Positions 37,356-47,697 of a DNA stretch of 64,000 nucleotides are shown here, in pieces. The DNA comes from Takakia lepidozioides (taxonomy: Eukaryota; Streptophyta; Takakiopsida; Takakiales; Takakiaceae). The translations under genes were made by a program, and so were the position numbers. Each line of letters opens with the position of its first letter. Position 1 is the first letter of the stretch. The notes under the pieces were generated by a model, which was not told where the DNA came from, made no database searches, and worked only from the letters and a program-made list of their open reading frames with translations. Where the stretch lies: assembly GCA_030704615.1 (NCBI GenBank), contig CM060731.1, positions 29,326,001 to 29,390,000 of the forward strand, in the 5' to 3' direction.

Positions 37356-38148
37356 AGGTTGGGTAGCGAGTGAGCATGCTCACGTGAGTACAAGGGCATA
37401 TTTCCCAAATTCCCGGGAAATTTCCACAGGGAAATGAAATTGACGAAATTAACAATTATGCGAAACTAACACATAAAGAACAACTAGCCCCTATACCTGA
37501 TGAACATGTTATCCTATAGACGTGGCTTTTTCTCCATAAGAGGCAGGAGAGTGGGCGGTGAGGCTTCACCTCAACTTTAAATAAATAAGTAAATTAAAAG
37601 TCTCCCATGGATAATTTCACATTGCAAAATTTCGCTTAAGAAGCAATCACATTGTGGCTAAGAGGATGAATAGGTCACTTTTCAAGCCCCCACCCATTCC
37701 TTTTGGACATAGGATTTTTGGGTGATGGGATTTCTCAATACAAAACCCATTGCTTGCTAAGTTTGTGCCCATATCATCAAGTATTTCTCTGTGCGAAATT
37801 CACCGCTGCCTAGTTTGTGCGCATATCACCAAGTAATTCTCAGTGCGAAATTCACCGCTGCTTAGTTTGTGCCCATATCATCAAGTACTTCTCAATGCGA
37901 AATTAACTGCCGCCACTACAGAGGTTTGGGATTTTTGGCTATACTACTGAAGGTTTCGCTTTGCTGAATTGGCATAAATGTATTGTACAAATGCACCAGT
38001 CTTCTATACTCGCTTATGGTTTTATTCCGTTTTGAAAACATATAACTCATATGACCAAGGTTTAAAAACATAAAACTCCCATGACCGTGGGTTGTACTCA
38101 CACGAGCACGAGCGTGCGGACGTGAGCATGCACACGTTGTGCTCGCAG
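37356..38148 (+). repeat. Left arm of a long inverted repeat (foldback-like element)
   Basis: From GGGTAGCGAGTGAGCATGCT inward to TGTGCTCGCAGG this arm of about 790 bp matches 58,516-59,302 in inverted orientation. Shared blocks include CTCCATAAGAGGCAGGAGAG, GAGGCTTCACCTCAACTTTA and CCCATGACCGTGGGTTGT. Inside the arm a 52-bp unit (GTTTGTGCCCATATCATCAA...) is repeated three times (about 37,761, 37,813, 37,865), and the other arm mirrors it. Long TIRs with internal tandem repeats suggest a Foldback- or Mutator-like element. Outer limits are approximate and no TSD was found. Confidence 0.75.
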
Positions 38149-38156
38149 GATACCAA

Positions 38157-38880
38157 TGTCGCGCACCTCACCTCGGTAATTTCCCCTTCATGTCATAGAT
38201 AATCGCTTTGATGCGCGCGCCTAACTCCCAAACTGGCCGTCGGGCCAACTCGGAGCTTCGGCTGCTCACCGGGACATAACGGTCCCCCTTTGCTCCTCCA
38301 CAAGACCCTCGCTCACTTTGGGCCTAGTGTAAATTCCCTTTGGTTGTTGGCAGTCTGGAACAGCTCCCCACACCTTGGTCGTTTTCCGGTTCACAAGCTT
38401 ACTCACTAGTTTTTGGTCACCAACGGGCTTGCACCGTTCTCGGGGTTACTACTCCCTATATATACTTCTGTGACTATCCGCGGGGGTTTCACAAACAACA
38501 CCGTCCTTCTATGGCGAACCACCACGAAGACCCTTGATTCCTAGTGATGAGTCGCGGTGAGTCTTGGCCCACCCACCACGGCCCCAATGGATCGTGATGA
38601 GTCCCAAGACTCCCCACGACTCCTACCACAAGGTCTCCGCCCCATGGTGAGTCCTATGTCACCCCCACTAAGACCCACTAAGCTACCACCACCCCTCGTG
38701 GAACCACCCCCACCGCAACCCGGTGTGCGGGGCTCCACCTAGTGAGCGCCTCCGCCTCCTTGAGTGCCTTGGGCACTCAATGGTGCTTCAGCCCCTATAC
38801 CTATTGTTGCCACTGCCCCCACCATAGAGGCAGCCCCTCTTGTGTCCAGACCCCTGCCCTCAAGGTTAAGGGCCGCGACA
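38157..38880 (-). repeat. 3' LTR of the outer chromovirus
   Basis: 724 bp, direct repeat of 57,056-57,781. Bounded on the left by TSD ACCAA and on the right by the polypurine tract. It contains the TCCCCACGACTCC / GTGAGTC-rich stretch shared by both LTRs. Confidence 0.93.
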
Positions 38881-38892
38881 CACTCCCCTACC
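38881..38892 (-). other. Polypurine tract of the outer chromovirus
   Basis: Minus strand GGTAGGGGAGTG is immediately upstream of the 3' LTR. It primes plus-strand synthesis in LTR retrotransposons. Confidence 0.75.
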
Positions 38893-39576
38893 AACAGGGA
38901 GTCGATATCCTCATCGACTTGTCCATTTTGTAGAAACTAACATCCAAGTTGTGGCGTCCCATGACAAAGAACCAAACCCCCACTTGACTCTACTCTCCAC
39001 TAGCTAGTTTGGCCGACTTCCTCCAAGTCCCGCCCAAGGGTGGAGCCTCTCAAGCTCCACCCAGTGCACTCTTCTTGGCCCACTTCTAGGCCAAGGAACG
39101 ATCCTCCCCGAGGATCGAATCGCCTTACTGCAACAACATTGTTTGCGACCGCTCATGATGGCGCTTTTGGCATCACCTTGAGCAAGGGTTCACCTTGAAC
39201 CCTTTTTTACTAGGAAGATAACCTTGAACCAATCGTGCCCCCCATTCACTACAATTGAGTCCGCCTTGGAATGCTGGCCTGAGGTACCGAAGCCGCACTA
39301 CAACTTCGTCCCGAGGTTACACGATTATAGTACATGAACGAAAGCACGTAGCTTCCGCGTTAGCCTGCACTACAAGATAACCCCCTCGGTAGCGCAGTTA
39401 TAGTACGCGCACACGTCAGGTGCGCACTAACACGTGAACTCCTAAAGAAGGCGCAAATTTCCTTGCCCCTTGGGTGGGAGTCACCAAATTTCGGCACTGC
39501 GCAAATACACGCTTAATCCAATTTACCTCTCCCACTTTTGTAAGCTAGCATGCATTCTACACACTAGCCAACCATA

Positions 39577-39662
39577 TGTCGTGCGCATACATATTGCTAC
39601 ACAACTACATCGCTGTCCAAACCACACCACACATATGTGCACAATAAAGTAGTCTGCCACAA
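39577..39662 (-). repeat. 86-bp terminal piece, copy 1
   Basis: GTCGTGCGCATACATATTGC ... TAAAGTAGTCTGCCACAA. Nearly identical to 40,020-40,105 (two differences noted). In the minus sense it starts TGTGGCAGACTAC, right where an LTR would start next to the purine tract at 40,107-40,116. Confidence 0.9.
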
Positions 39663-40017
39663 TGATAAGAAAACTAGAAAACACACTGCTCACACCAGAA
39701 ACAACATGAATCCATCGCTATCACTCTTTAAAACAGAAGTCGAGCCAGGGGCACCCCAAGCTATGGGGACTCCACCCCACAACAACCTACACTCCCATCA
39801 TAAGCACACTCAAATCTAAACGCATGAAAGAGCTCGGTCGCGCAGGCTCAACTCGAGAGAGATGAGCCGCGCGACTGCCGCTCTCGTGAAGATAAGACGG
39901 ACCAGGTGTCAAACTAAACTTGACACCTGATTTAACACTTGACCTAAATCCAAGTGTTAAATACAAATAACTAGTTTTATTCTAGTTGTTTTCACACTGT
40001 GCTTATTTAACTTGACA
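39663..40017 (-). repeat. 355-bp long terminal repeat segment, left copy
   Basis: TGATAAGAAAACTAGAAAAC ... GCTTATTTAACTTGACA. Identical to 51,133-51,487 except three transitions. It contains two adjacent perfect stem-loops: AGGTGTCAA/TTGACACCT (39,904-39,928) and TTAACACTTG/CAAGTGTTAA (39,932-39,960). A TTTAAA box lies near 39,728. Confidence 0.93.
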
Positions 40018-40019
40018 GT

Positions 40020-40105
40020 TGTCGTGCGCATACATATCGCTACACAACTACATCGTTGTCCAAACCACACCACACATATGTGCACAATAAAGTAGTCTGC
40101 CACAA
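40020..40105 (-). repeat. 86-bp terminal piece, copy 2, beside the polypurine tract
   Basis: Followed on the + strand by CGCCCCCCTAG, i.e. CTAGGGGGGCG on the element's sense strand (40,116-40,106). That is a good polypurine tract directly before TTGTGGCAGAC. This supports an LTR whose 5' end is here, made of the 86-bp plus the 355-bp segment (about 443 bp in all). Confidence 0.8.
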
Positions 40106-40362
40106 TCGCCCCCCTAGCTGGTGGATAGGTCCCTCTACCTCCAGATAGCTACAAGATGTAATAGCCACAGCCGTACTAAGTCCTCTATCACTGTCCTATT
40201 GTACTCAAACTCTATAGACCAAGGGCCGGGTACAAGAGTAGCCCCATCGTTAGTCGCCGTCTTGCAATCTGTGAACTTGAGCCAAGATCTCGTGTGTTCA
40301 AGGTCTCCTAGTAGCTGGGCCTTGCATTTCTTGTTAGCCTTCCATGGTTGTATCCACTCCCA

Positions 40363-41699
40363 CTATCCAATGCAATGTGGACATAACCAATCCCCATCTG
40401 GAACCATCTCAAGAGGTGGAGTCAAGCATCCCATATGCCAACCTCTAGAGCATCGATCGCACACCAGCATGGTGGCTGCCCCCTTTAGCAAACCCACACA
40501 ACATGCACCTCAAACCTGCAGATACCACTGCCAGGTTTGGGTCAATCCTGCCATCGACATTCGGAAGGTGACATGGCGCACAATTACGCACATGGTCCTT
40601 CCAAGTTATGCCATCCCGACCCTCCAAGACCAAGACGCCTGAGGGCAAGACCTCTCGAACCCTCAAAATAACACGTCCTGCAGTCACATCCAGGGTCGTA
40701 GGAGCAGTCTGCTGCAGATAGACATAATCACCAAGGTTGAATCTCCGAACCCCAGGACGATAGCCCCCACCACGTATGGTAGCATACCTCAACGTATCAC
40801 GGTGTTGTGCAATGGCAAGGTTCTCGAAAGCCATGGGCATGACTCTGTTGAACAACTCTGCACGCTGCTCACATGCACGTGCCCACATGTCCGGATCGTC
40901 AAGGTTAAGAACTGTAGCAGCTTCTCTATGAATGGATGTAGGCAAATCCGGCTCTCGGCCAAAGAGAAGAAAGTATGGTGAGAAGGAGGCAAGTGATGCT
41001 TGCTTGCTGAACCTGTAGCCCATGGCTAACCAGGGTAAACTGAAGGTCCCAATCTCCTAGGTGTCCCTTCTGCAAGCCATACTTGCGCAAACCCCTCTTT
41101 ACTATCTGAACAACTCTCTCTGCCAAGCCATCGGCCTCAGGATGATCCCGAGAAGTGGTGCGGTGGTCTATCAAGGCCTTGTCACACAAAGCCTGAAACT
41201 CCCCCAAGAACTCTCTCCCTTGGTCCGTGAGTACCTCAGCTGGAGCACCGAATCGGCTAAGCACACAATCCAGGAATGCATACGCAGCTCCCTCACTAGC
41301 CTTATCAGGCAATGGAACCAATTCAATCCACTTGGAGAAGTGCTCCACCATCACCAACACGTACTTGTTGTGGCGCATGGTCAGTGGCAACGGCCCTGCG
41401 AAGTCAAGACTCCACCTGTAGCCCAATCCCATGATCGGAAGAGGGTGCAATTGTGGAGTAGGGGCGTTGAATGAAGCACGCACCCTGTCACACACCATGC
41501 ACCTAGCCACAAATTGTTGCACCTCTGTGTGCATACCACGCCACCAATACTGCCTCTGCAGTAGACTATGAGTGCGTCGCACCCCAAAATGCCCCAACTC
41601 CTCATGGGCATGGCGCACTAACCGTCCCGCTGTGTTGGGTGAGGCACAATCCTCACTCGACCATCCTCCCACACTCGGAGCAGGTGTGTCCCCTCCCAC
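40363..41699 (-). pseudogene. Integrase with C-terminal PHD finger (inner element)
   Basis: Reading leftwards: zinc-binding HHCC (HEELGHFGVRRTHSLL...CMVC), catalytic core with DFAGP, LTDQGREF and the Glu in ADGLAERVVQ (D,D,E), then GPY/F-like RRFNLGDYVYLQ. The tail carries a PHD finger from about 40,507 to 40,368: C-x2-C (CMLC), 11 residues, C-x2-C (CDRC), four residues, H-x2-C (HMGC), 14 residues, C-x2-C (CPHC), with the usual Trp just before the last pair; stop TAG at 40,363. Frameshifts lie near 41,030 and in the G5 run at about 40,485. PHD fingers read the histone H3 tail, so this replaces the chromodomain of chromoviruses as a likely targeting module (inference). Confidence 0.85.
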
Positions 41700-43497
41700 C
41701 TGAACCTCTTGGCTTGTTGTAGGATCCGATCCCTCTCCTTGGCAGTCACAGTGGCTGCCGTGTCTCCAGTGCGGAGGTAGTCCAACACAACTGAATCCTC
41801 ATGTATATCTTTGGCGCCACCTTGCTCATTGCTGGCCTCAGGGTCCTCAGACACTTGATCTACAGTCATCCCTGTTGCAGGTCCAACCTGGCCTTCCGCT
41901 GCCAAGATACACAGAAATGCAGATGCATGCCATCCGGGCACCATCTCCTCGTCCGTCTCACCATGCCACCGAGCTCCAGTGTCATCCTGTTGGCTCGTGC
42001 ATGGATTGCGACTCAACCCATATGCATTGCGATTGACCAAACCCGGTCGATGCACCACCTGAAAGTCATACTCTTGAAGGATGAGTGCCCACCGTGCAAG
42101 CTTCCCCGTAAGCTTGTCTGACTCCATCAACCACTTGAGTGGTTGGTGATCCGTGACAAGGGTGAAGAGATTGCCGTATAGATAGCACCTGAAGTGTACC
42201 ACGGCCCACACTGCAGCTAAGCATTCTCCCTCATATGAGCTATACTTAGACTCTGCAGCATTGTTCGAGCGGCTAGCATAAGCCACTACGAACTCTCTTC
42301 CCTCATCATCCACCTGTGTGAGCACCGCTCCAAGCCCCAGCATGCTCCAATCTGTATGCAGCTGAAAAGGACGCCCCCTGATAGGTCGTCTCAAGATGGG
42401 CGCCGAGGTCAACCTCGCCTTGAGCTCTTGAAAAGCTTGTTCTTGCTCATCTTCCCACTGCCACTCCTGGTCCACCTTGGTCAGCTTGGTTAGAGCCTTT
42501 GCAATGGCACTGAATCCCTTAACAAACCGTCTGTAATAGTTTGCTAACCCCATGAAAGCTCAAACTCGGCTCACATCCGTGGGGCGTGGAACCTGTGCAA
42601 TGGACTCTACCTTAGTCTGCTGTACCCCCAATCCTCCAGGATATATCATGTGACCCAGATACTCAATCTGGTTGTGGAAAAACTTGCACTTGCCCGGATG
42701 TAACTTCAATCCGTGCGTCCTTAAACGCTCAAATACCCCTTGAAGGTGTCTCTCATGCTCCTCCACCGTAGCACTAAAGATGATGATGTCATCTATGTAG
42801 CACCGAGCAAACTCCACCCCTGCTAGAATCTGTCCATGACTCTTTGAAACTCAGCGGGAGCGTTTTTAAGCCCAAATGGTAAGAACCGCCACTGGTATAG
42901 GCAATCCTTCCCGTACTCATTGATCCCCCAGAATGCCGTCTTTTGCTTATCCGTCTCCTTGATCGGCAACTGGTGATATCCGGATCGTAAATCCAACGTG
43001 CTAAAGACCTTGGAATGCCCAATGGCATCAAAGATCTCCTCTGGTGTTAGCATGGCATACCTATCGGACTTGGTCTGACGATTTACAGGCCGGTAATCAC
43101 CGCACATACGTCTCTCCGTCCAATTGCCATATACATCCTTCTTAGCTGGCATCACTGTGGCTGAAGCATACTCTCCACCAGAGAGCTCCACCAAACCTGC
43201 CTCCCAGAGATCTTGAGTCCTCATCTGAATCAAAGACCTCTCCATGTCACTGTATCTATAGGGTCTCCGAAAGATTGGCGTGTCAGTGGCCAACTCAATA
43301 CGGATCTCTTGACCCTTCAGTGCTCCCAAGTCCTTCAAACTGAAGGCAAAGCAATTCCTGTAAGCCCTCAGGAACCGCCGTATACGTCGTCTCTCTCCTC
43401 CGGTGACAATGGGTCCAATGTCAGGCTCCCAATTGTCCTCCGTAACTGCAACCTTAAGTCCAGTGGGCTTAGAGGTAGAGGACGCGTCCCGTGGTTG
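41618..43497 (-). pseudogene. Reverse transcriptase and RNase H (inner element)
   Basis: RT blocks: FRRPYRYS, MCGDYRPVNRQT, FSTLDLRSGYHQLPI, LPFGLKNAPAEFQRVMDR, and catalytic YIDD at 42,799-42,788. RNase H follows with FQLHTDWSMLGLGAVL, SSYEGECLAAVWAV and LVTDHQPLKWL. A one-base deletion near 42,830 separates palm from YIDD. An in-frame TGA at 42,560-42,562 stands where a CGA Arg codon would fit (VSRV-stop-AFMGLANYYRRF). Another 1-nt loss lies in a G run near 41,645. The RT frame is continuous with the methyltransferase frame, separated only by TAG at 43,498. Confidence 0.9.
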
Positions 43498-44911
43498 CTA
43501 TGCTGCAACCTCTTGAGCAGTACTCCCTTCCCGCTCAGTCAATGACAAGGCCTCATCCTGCCCCATCATCTCATCATTGAGAACCTCCTCATCCCGAGAA
43601 GAATCCCCAACCTCATCCATCACAGCTGCCTTGGCTGCCAACTCCCTCTGAACCTCGAGCACCTCCCACGTGTGCCATGGATGTCTATACCCCGTGGTCC
43701 TCACCAGCTCGCCCCCACTCGCTGCCTGTACCGTCTCGGTAGGCAGAGAGACCGTCAAGGGAAGTGCGCTCCGCACTCTACGTTGCTCAGCCATAGCCAA
43801 GCTGATAATCCAGGTCAAGCAATTGAGATCCATTGCTTGCCCCAACACCTGACGACGTGATGCCTCAGAAAGAGAAGGCACCGCCGTGGTCCCAGTGGAA
43901 AACCCCATAGCCCGCTCTCGCTCGTCGGCATTAGGCTCTACTAACTGTTGCAACTGAGCATCCCACAGGAGGCCAGGTCCACCATCCCGAAAAGCATGGG
44001 ATCCTGGGAAGCTGAGCAGTGTAGGTAATGCTGCTCGTGGTTGACCCACCCTGTTGACCACTGCCAAAGGCGAACGGTCATCGTGTCTCACACGTTGAGA
44101 CTGCCTTCCTGTGTCCAAAATACCATCCACGGTGAGGTGTGTTGGCCGCTGCACCCCATCAAATGCACGCTTGAGCAGTGCGGGTGGCATCAAGTTAGTC
44201 CACCATAGTCGTGGACGATGAGCCCGTGACCCCACTGCAGCTGCATCCAGCAACACTGCTGACCCAAGCCACGACCGGACTTGATGCACACTGGCCATCA
44301 CCCTGGCCCGAGAATCACCCATCAGCGGCACATTCTCCAAGATGTATGCCGGAGATACAGCTTGATGAAGCTGCAAGTGGCGCAAAATCCGCACCATCTC
44401 CCAAAACAAACCCGTCCTCGAGTCTAGCAATCCATTGCCATGCCCGGCTGATGAATGCCCTTGGCAGGGCCAACCTGCCACTACCAGATCAATGGAGCCA
44501 ACCCGCTCCAAATCCTGGCCCCCAGCAACGCAATGTCTGCTGGCAAGGCCTGCTGATATCCACGAACTGCAGACACCGGCAACAACTCAGGGTACTGCTG
44601 CAGCACTGAGCAACATGGCGCAGTGAGACGCGTCGTGCAGTCTCATCCTTCTCCACATACAGGTAACGTCGAACTCGTACACCTGCCTGTAGCACAGCAG
44701 CCAATCCGGTGCTGATCCAGTCAAACAAGTCCAGAAGGCAAATGCCTTCATCCGGATACTGCCACACAATAGGTGTGGTATCCAATGGTGACAACTGAGG
44801 TGGTCCTGGTGCAATACCCGCACTCTCCTCCTCTCCTGACGGAACAAAAGCCTCTACCCAGGCTTGTTGCACCCGTCGATCAGCAACCTGCTGCAAATCC
44901 TTGCTCGTACC
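43498..44911 (-). CDS. Cytosine-C5 DNA methyltransferase domain inside the retrotransposon
   Basis: Motif I-like LLDLFDWISTGLAAVL (SAM loop) at about 44,740, motif II-like YLYVEKDE, catalytic motif IV GWPCQGHSSAG (PCQ codons at 44,469-44,461), motif VI YILENVP (about 44,337), motif VIII-like SRAHRPRLWWTN, and motif X-like RRQVLGQAMDLNCLTW. The set and order are those of m5C methyltransferases with a short target-recognition region. A 1-nt frameshift near 44,600 separates motifs I/II from IV-X. The domain lies between protease (TAG at 44,912) and RT (TAG at 43,498), in the same orientation and otherwise in frame, so it is part of the polyprotein and not a bystander gene. Known: retrotransposon-borne C5 methyltransferases occur in charophytes and dinoflagellates. 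They could methylate new cDNA copies (inference). Annotated as CDS despite the frameshift. Confidence 0.9.
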
Positions 44912-47697
44912 CTACAATGGAGTGTGAGCAACCATGGCAGGCAACTCCGCCATACCATGCATGTCATCCTGCTCTGCTGGAGGTGGCACATCCTCTGCAT
45001 GGGCATTGCCTTCCAGCAACTCTCCAGGCCAACTAACTGCAGCTGTAAAGGCGGCTAGTGTTGGCATCTTGCCCCGCTGGGCAGCCGCTATACCCCCAAT
45101 GAATGTCACAGGGAGCTGTGCACGGTGACCATCGCCTGACTGCCATCCAGGCCTATAGGATGCTGACTCCTCCCAAAAGTCCAGGGTGAAGCCCATGGAG
45201 TATAACACTGCCCCACCAACAAGGACATCGTAAGAGACTGCGTCTGTCACAATGGCCTTGGCTCGCATTACTGAGCCATCGATAGGATGATCCAGCTGCA
45301 GTCTAATGGCCAACTGATGCCGTGTCATGCCCTGAGCCTGCTCTGATCCTCCCAGAGATGTCTGTATCTGGAAAGGACAAGGCTCCATATTCGCCTCCAT
45401 GAGGCCCAAACCTGCAATAGCAGCTCTGCCCAACATCAGTGGCTGAGCTCCTGAGTCCAACAAGACCCGCAGTGGCCGGTACTTCTTGCCTGCCAGTCCA
45501 CTCAAAGTGAAAATGCCTCCCTGGTTGTCTAACAAGACAACTCCAGGTGTCACCATGGCGCGCTCAAAGGCTGGCCTAGCTGGCAGCTCCGTCAATCTGG
45601 CAGCTGCAGCTTGCCAGGGCGCTGCCATGGCAGTCTTGACCCTCAAATCTGAGGATCCCTCTGCCACTACACCTTCCACTAACTCCGCAGAAGATGAAGT
45701 GACCTCTCCACTCTCGCAGAGTGTTGCTGCTAATCTGAACACTGCAGCTGGTCTCACTCCCGGCGTCGCAATCATGGTTGCCGAGAACAGTGGGGCTTGA
45801 CACACAGAGGTGGCTGCCCCCAACAACATACCGGCTGCACTAGCCTTGGCAGCAGGTGTCAGTGCTGCACGTGTAGCTCTCCCCAATGGCATAGAAACCT
45901 CCGCCTCGGTAACAATCGGGCGAGAACTAGGTGCCATGGATGGCGTTGACACTGTCTCCGCCAAGGTGAATGACTGAGGCAGCCTCGCTTGACGGCTTGC
46001 CTCCCCACGATGTGGATCCAACTCCACCTCTGCACCTCGTGGCTCAGGAACTCGTGCTGCTCCTCGAGTCACGGCTGCAGCAGACTCCACATGCTCTAGT
46101 GGTAGTGCTGCTTCGCACATGAATCCCATGCCTCCCATATCTCCTCCCTCAGGAGCAGGAGGTGGACCATCCCGCCTGGGAGCCGGTACCGCCTGAGCTA
46201 TAGCCATGGCAGCGAGCCTCTGCTCTAGCTGCTGAAGCCGATTGGCCATGCCTTGGTCAACACCCTGACCTCCGCGTCCTTGGCCATGTGGAGCTTGCCC
46301 TTGGCCTGCACCTCGTGCCCGACCACCTCGTCCTCTTTGGGCTGGTCCACCTCGCCCCCGGCCACCATTGTTCCCTTGGAACTGGCCTGGGCGCAACTCA
46401 GGATGCAAGTCATAACACTGGGCATCTACATGCCCATACTTGCCACAATGCCCACACTGCAACTGTGCAGGCTGTGCTTGTGCCGGCCTTCTGCCATTCT
46501 CTGGGCAATCTCTTTTGACATGGGGTCCTCCACATGTCCAACATATCACCCCTGGTTGCTGTTGGCCTGCAAAAGATGCCACGGGCCTCTGCACCTGAGG
46601 TCCCCTGTAAGCTCCATGGAACTTGGGCTGGGCAACCTTGCCCCCCTGACCACGCTGTTGGGCAGTCCCTTGTGCCTGTGGGCTGACAGCTGTGCCCCGT
46701 GCAGGCATGTCCTTGCCAAATCCAATTGTAACAACTCGCTCCTCCACCATGTTGAGCTCAATCCGCTCAGCCAGCAGAAACACATCTGCTAATGTGGGTT
46801 GGGCTGCTTGTAACAGGGTTGCATCTCGCACCCTTCTCTTGAGCTCCTTGTCCAGAATTCCATACCAAAACTGGATTGCCTGAGCTTCAGTAACCCTTGG
46901 GTCACACTTATCAAGCGCCTCATACGAGTGTACGCCTCTCGCAGGCTCTCACTGGGTTTGCGCTGGAAGTCTTGCAAACTTCGCAGCTTCTCTGTCCGTA
47001 CACCTTGGTAGTTCCTCCGCAACTCCTGGAAGAACTCCACCACCGGGTTGAATCTAGGCACATGTGTTGTAGTCGTGGCAGGAGGAGTAGTAGCACCTTT
47101 TGAACTGGTACCACCTGCAGAAGTACCAGCACTACTTGTTCCACTACTAGTGCTGGCAGTGGGAGATATTGGTACTGATGCAGCTACTGGTCGCGTCGTG
47201 CCTCGAGTAATGGAGACGTAGTCAGGTGACCAATACATCCTCCACTCCTCAATCTCTGCTTCATGTCCTCGCCTGAACTCGTGGTAATCGTCCATAGGCG
47301 GGCCTTCCAAATGCTGGAACAGTCCCTTCCACGCCATGAATGGGGTGAATAGCTGTGGATTGCGCATCTGCTGCAAATCACACCAGCTGTCGAACTCCTG
47401 GATAAAGTCATCCAACTCGATTGTGCCCACAGCTCCAGAGTACCTACGAGGCCCCTTGGTAGCTCCATACATCTCCTCCATGTCGTCCCACAACAATGGC
47501 GAATGAAAGTGCACACCTGTTGATGAAGCCTCCGAGTCTGTGTCTGACTCTACAGTAATTGAGGGTGGCGGTGAAGGTGGTCTGAACCGAATACCTCGTC
47601 TTGTGAACCCACTCTCACTGTTACTGCCTGTAGCCGTACTCCCCTCAAAACCCTTGGGTAACTCCGTAATGACACTCACAATGTGCACCTCCTCCAC
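44912..47697 (-). CDS. Gag-protease (inner element)
   Basis: ATG at 47,697 (MEEVHIVSVITELPKGFEG...). A Ser/Pro-rich N-terminal arm precedes a capsid-like helical region (VVEFFQELRRNYQG...LRSLQDFQRKPSESLREAYTRM). After a 1-nt frameshift near 46,880 the chain continues with two zinc knuckles, CWTCGGPHVKRDC and CGHCGKYGHVDAQC, then an RG/Gln-rich linker and a retropepsin motif VLLDSGAQPLMLGRAAI. It ends at TAG 44,912-44,914. The frame is open beyond this stop into the methyltransferase. Gag packages the RNA; the protease matures the polyprotein. The frameshift may be sequence error, since the LTRs are nearly identical. Confidence 0.87.

Noticed and set aside
37761-37915. CRISPR-like array (three 52-bp units)
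   Set aside because: Units are contiguous tandem copies without unique spacers, in eukaryotic repeat DNA. A tandem repeat, not CRISPR.
39577-40105. 86-bp / 355-bp / 86-bp block as a tiny independent LTR element (SMART/TRIM)
   Set aside because: The 86-bp copies do end TG...CA, but the 355-bp segment is the LTR shared with 51,133-51,487 and no primer-binding site follows the 86-bp piece. A permuted LTR explains the block better.
46253-46792. 179-codon + strand frame
   Set aside because: Antisense shadow of the Gag zinc-knuckle and Gln/Gly-rich region, which has clear motifs on the minus strand.
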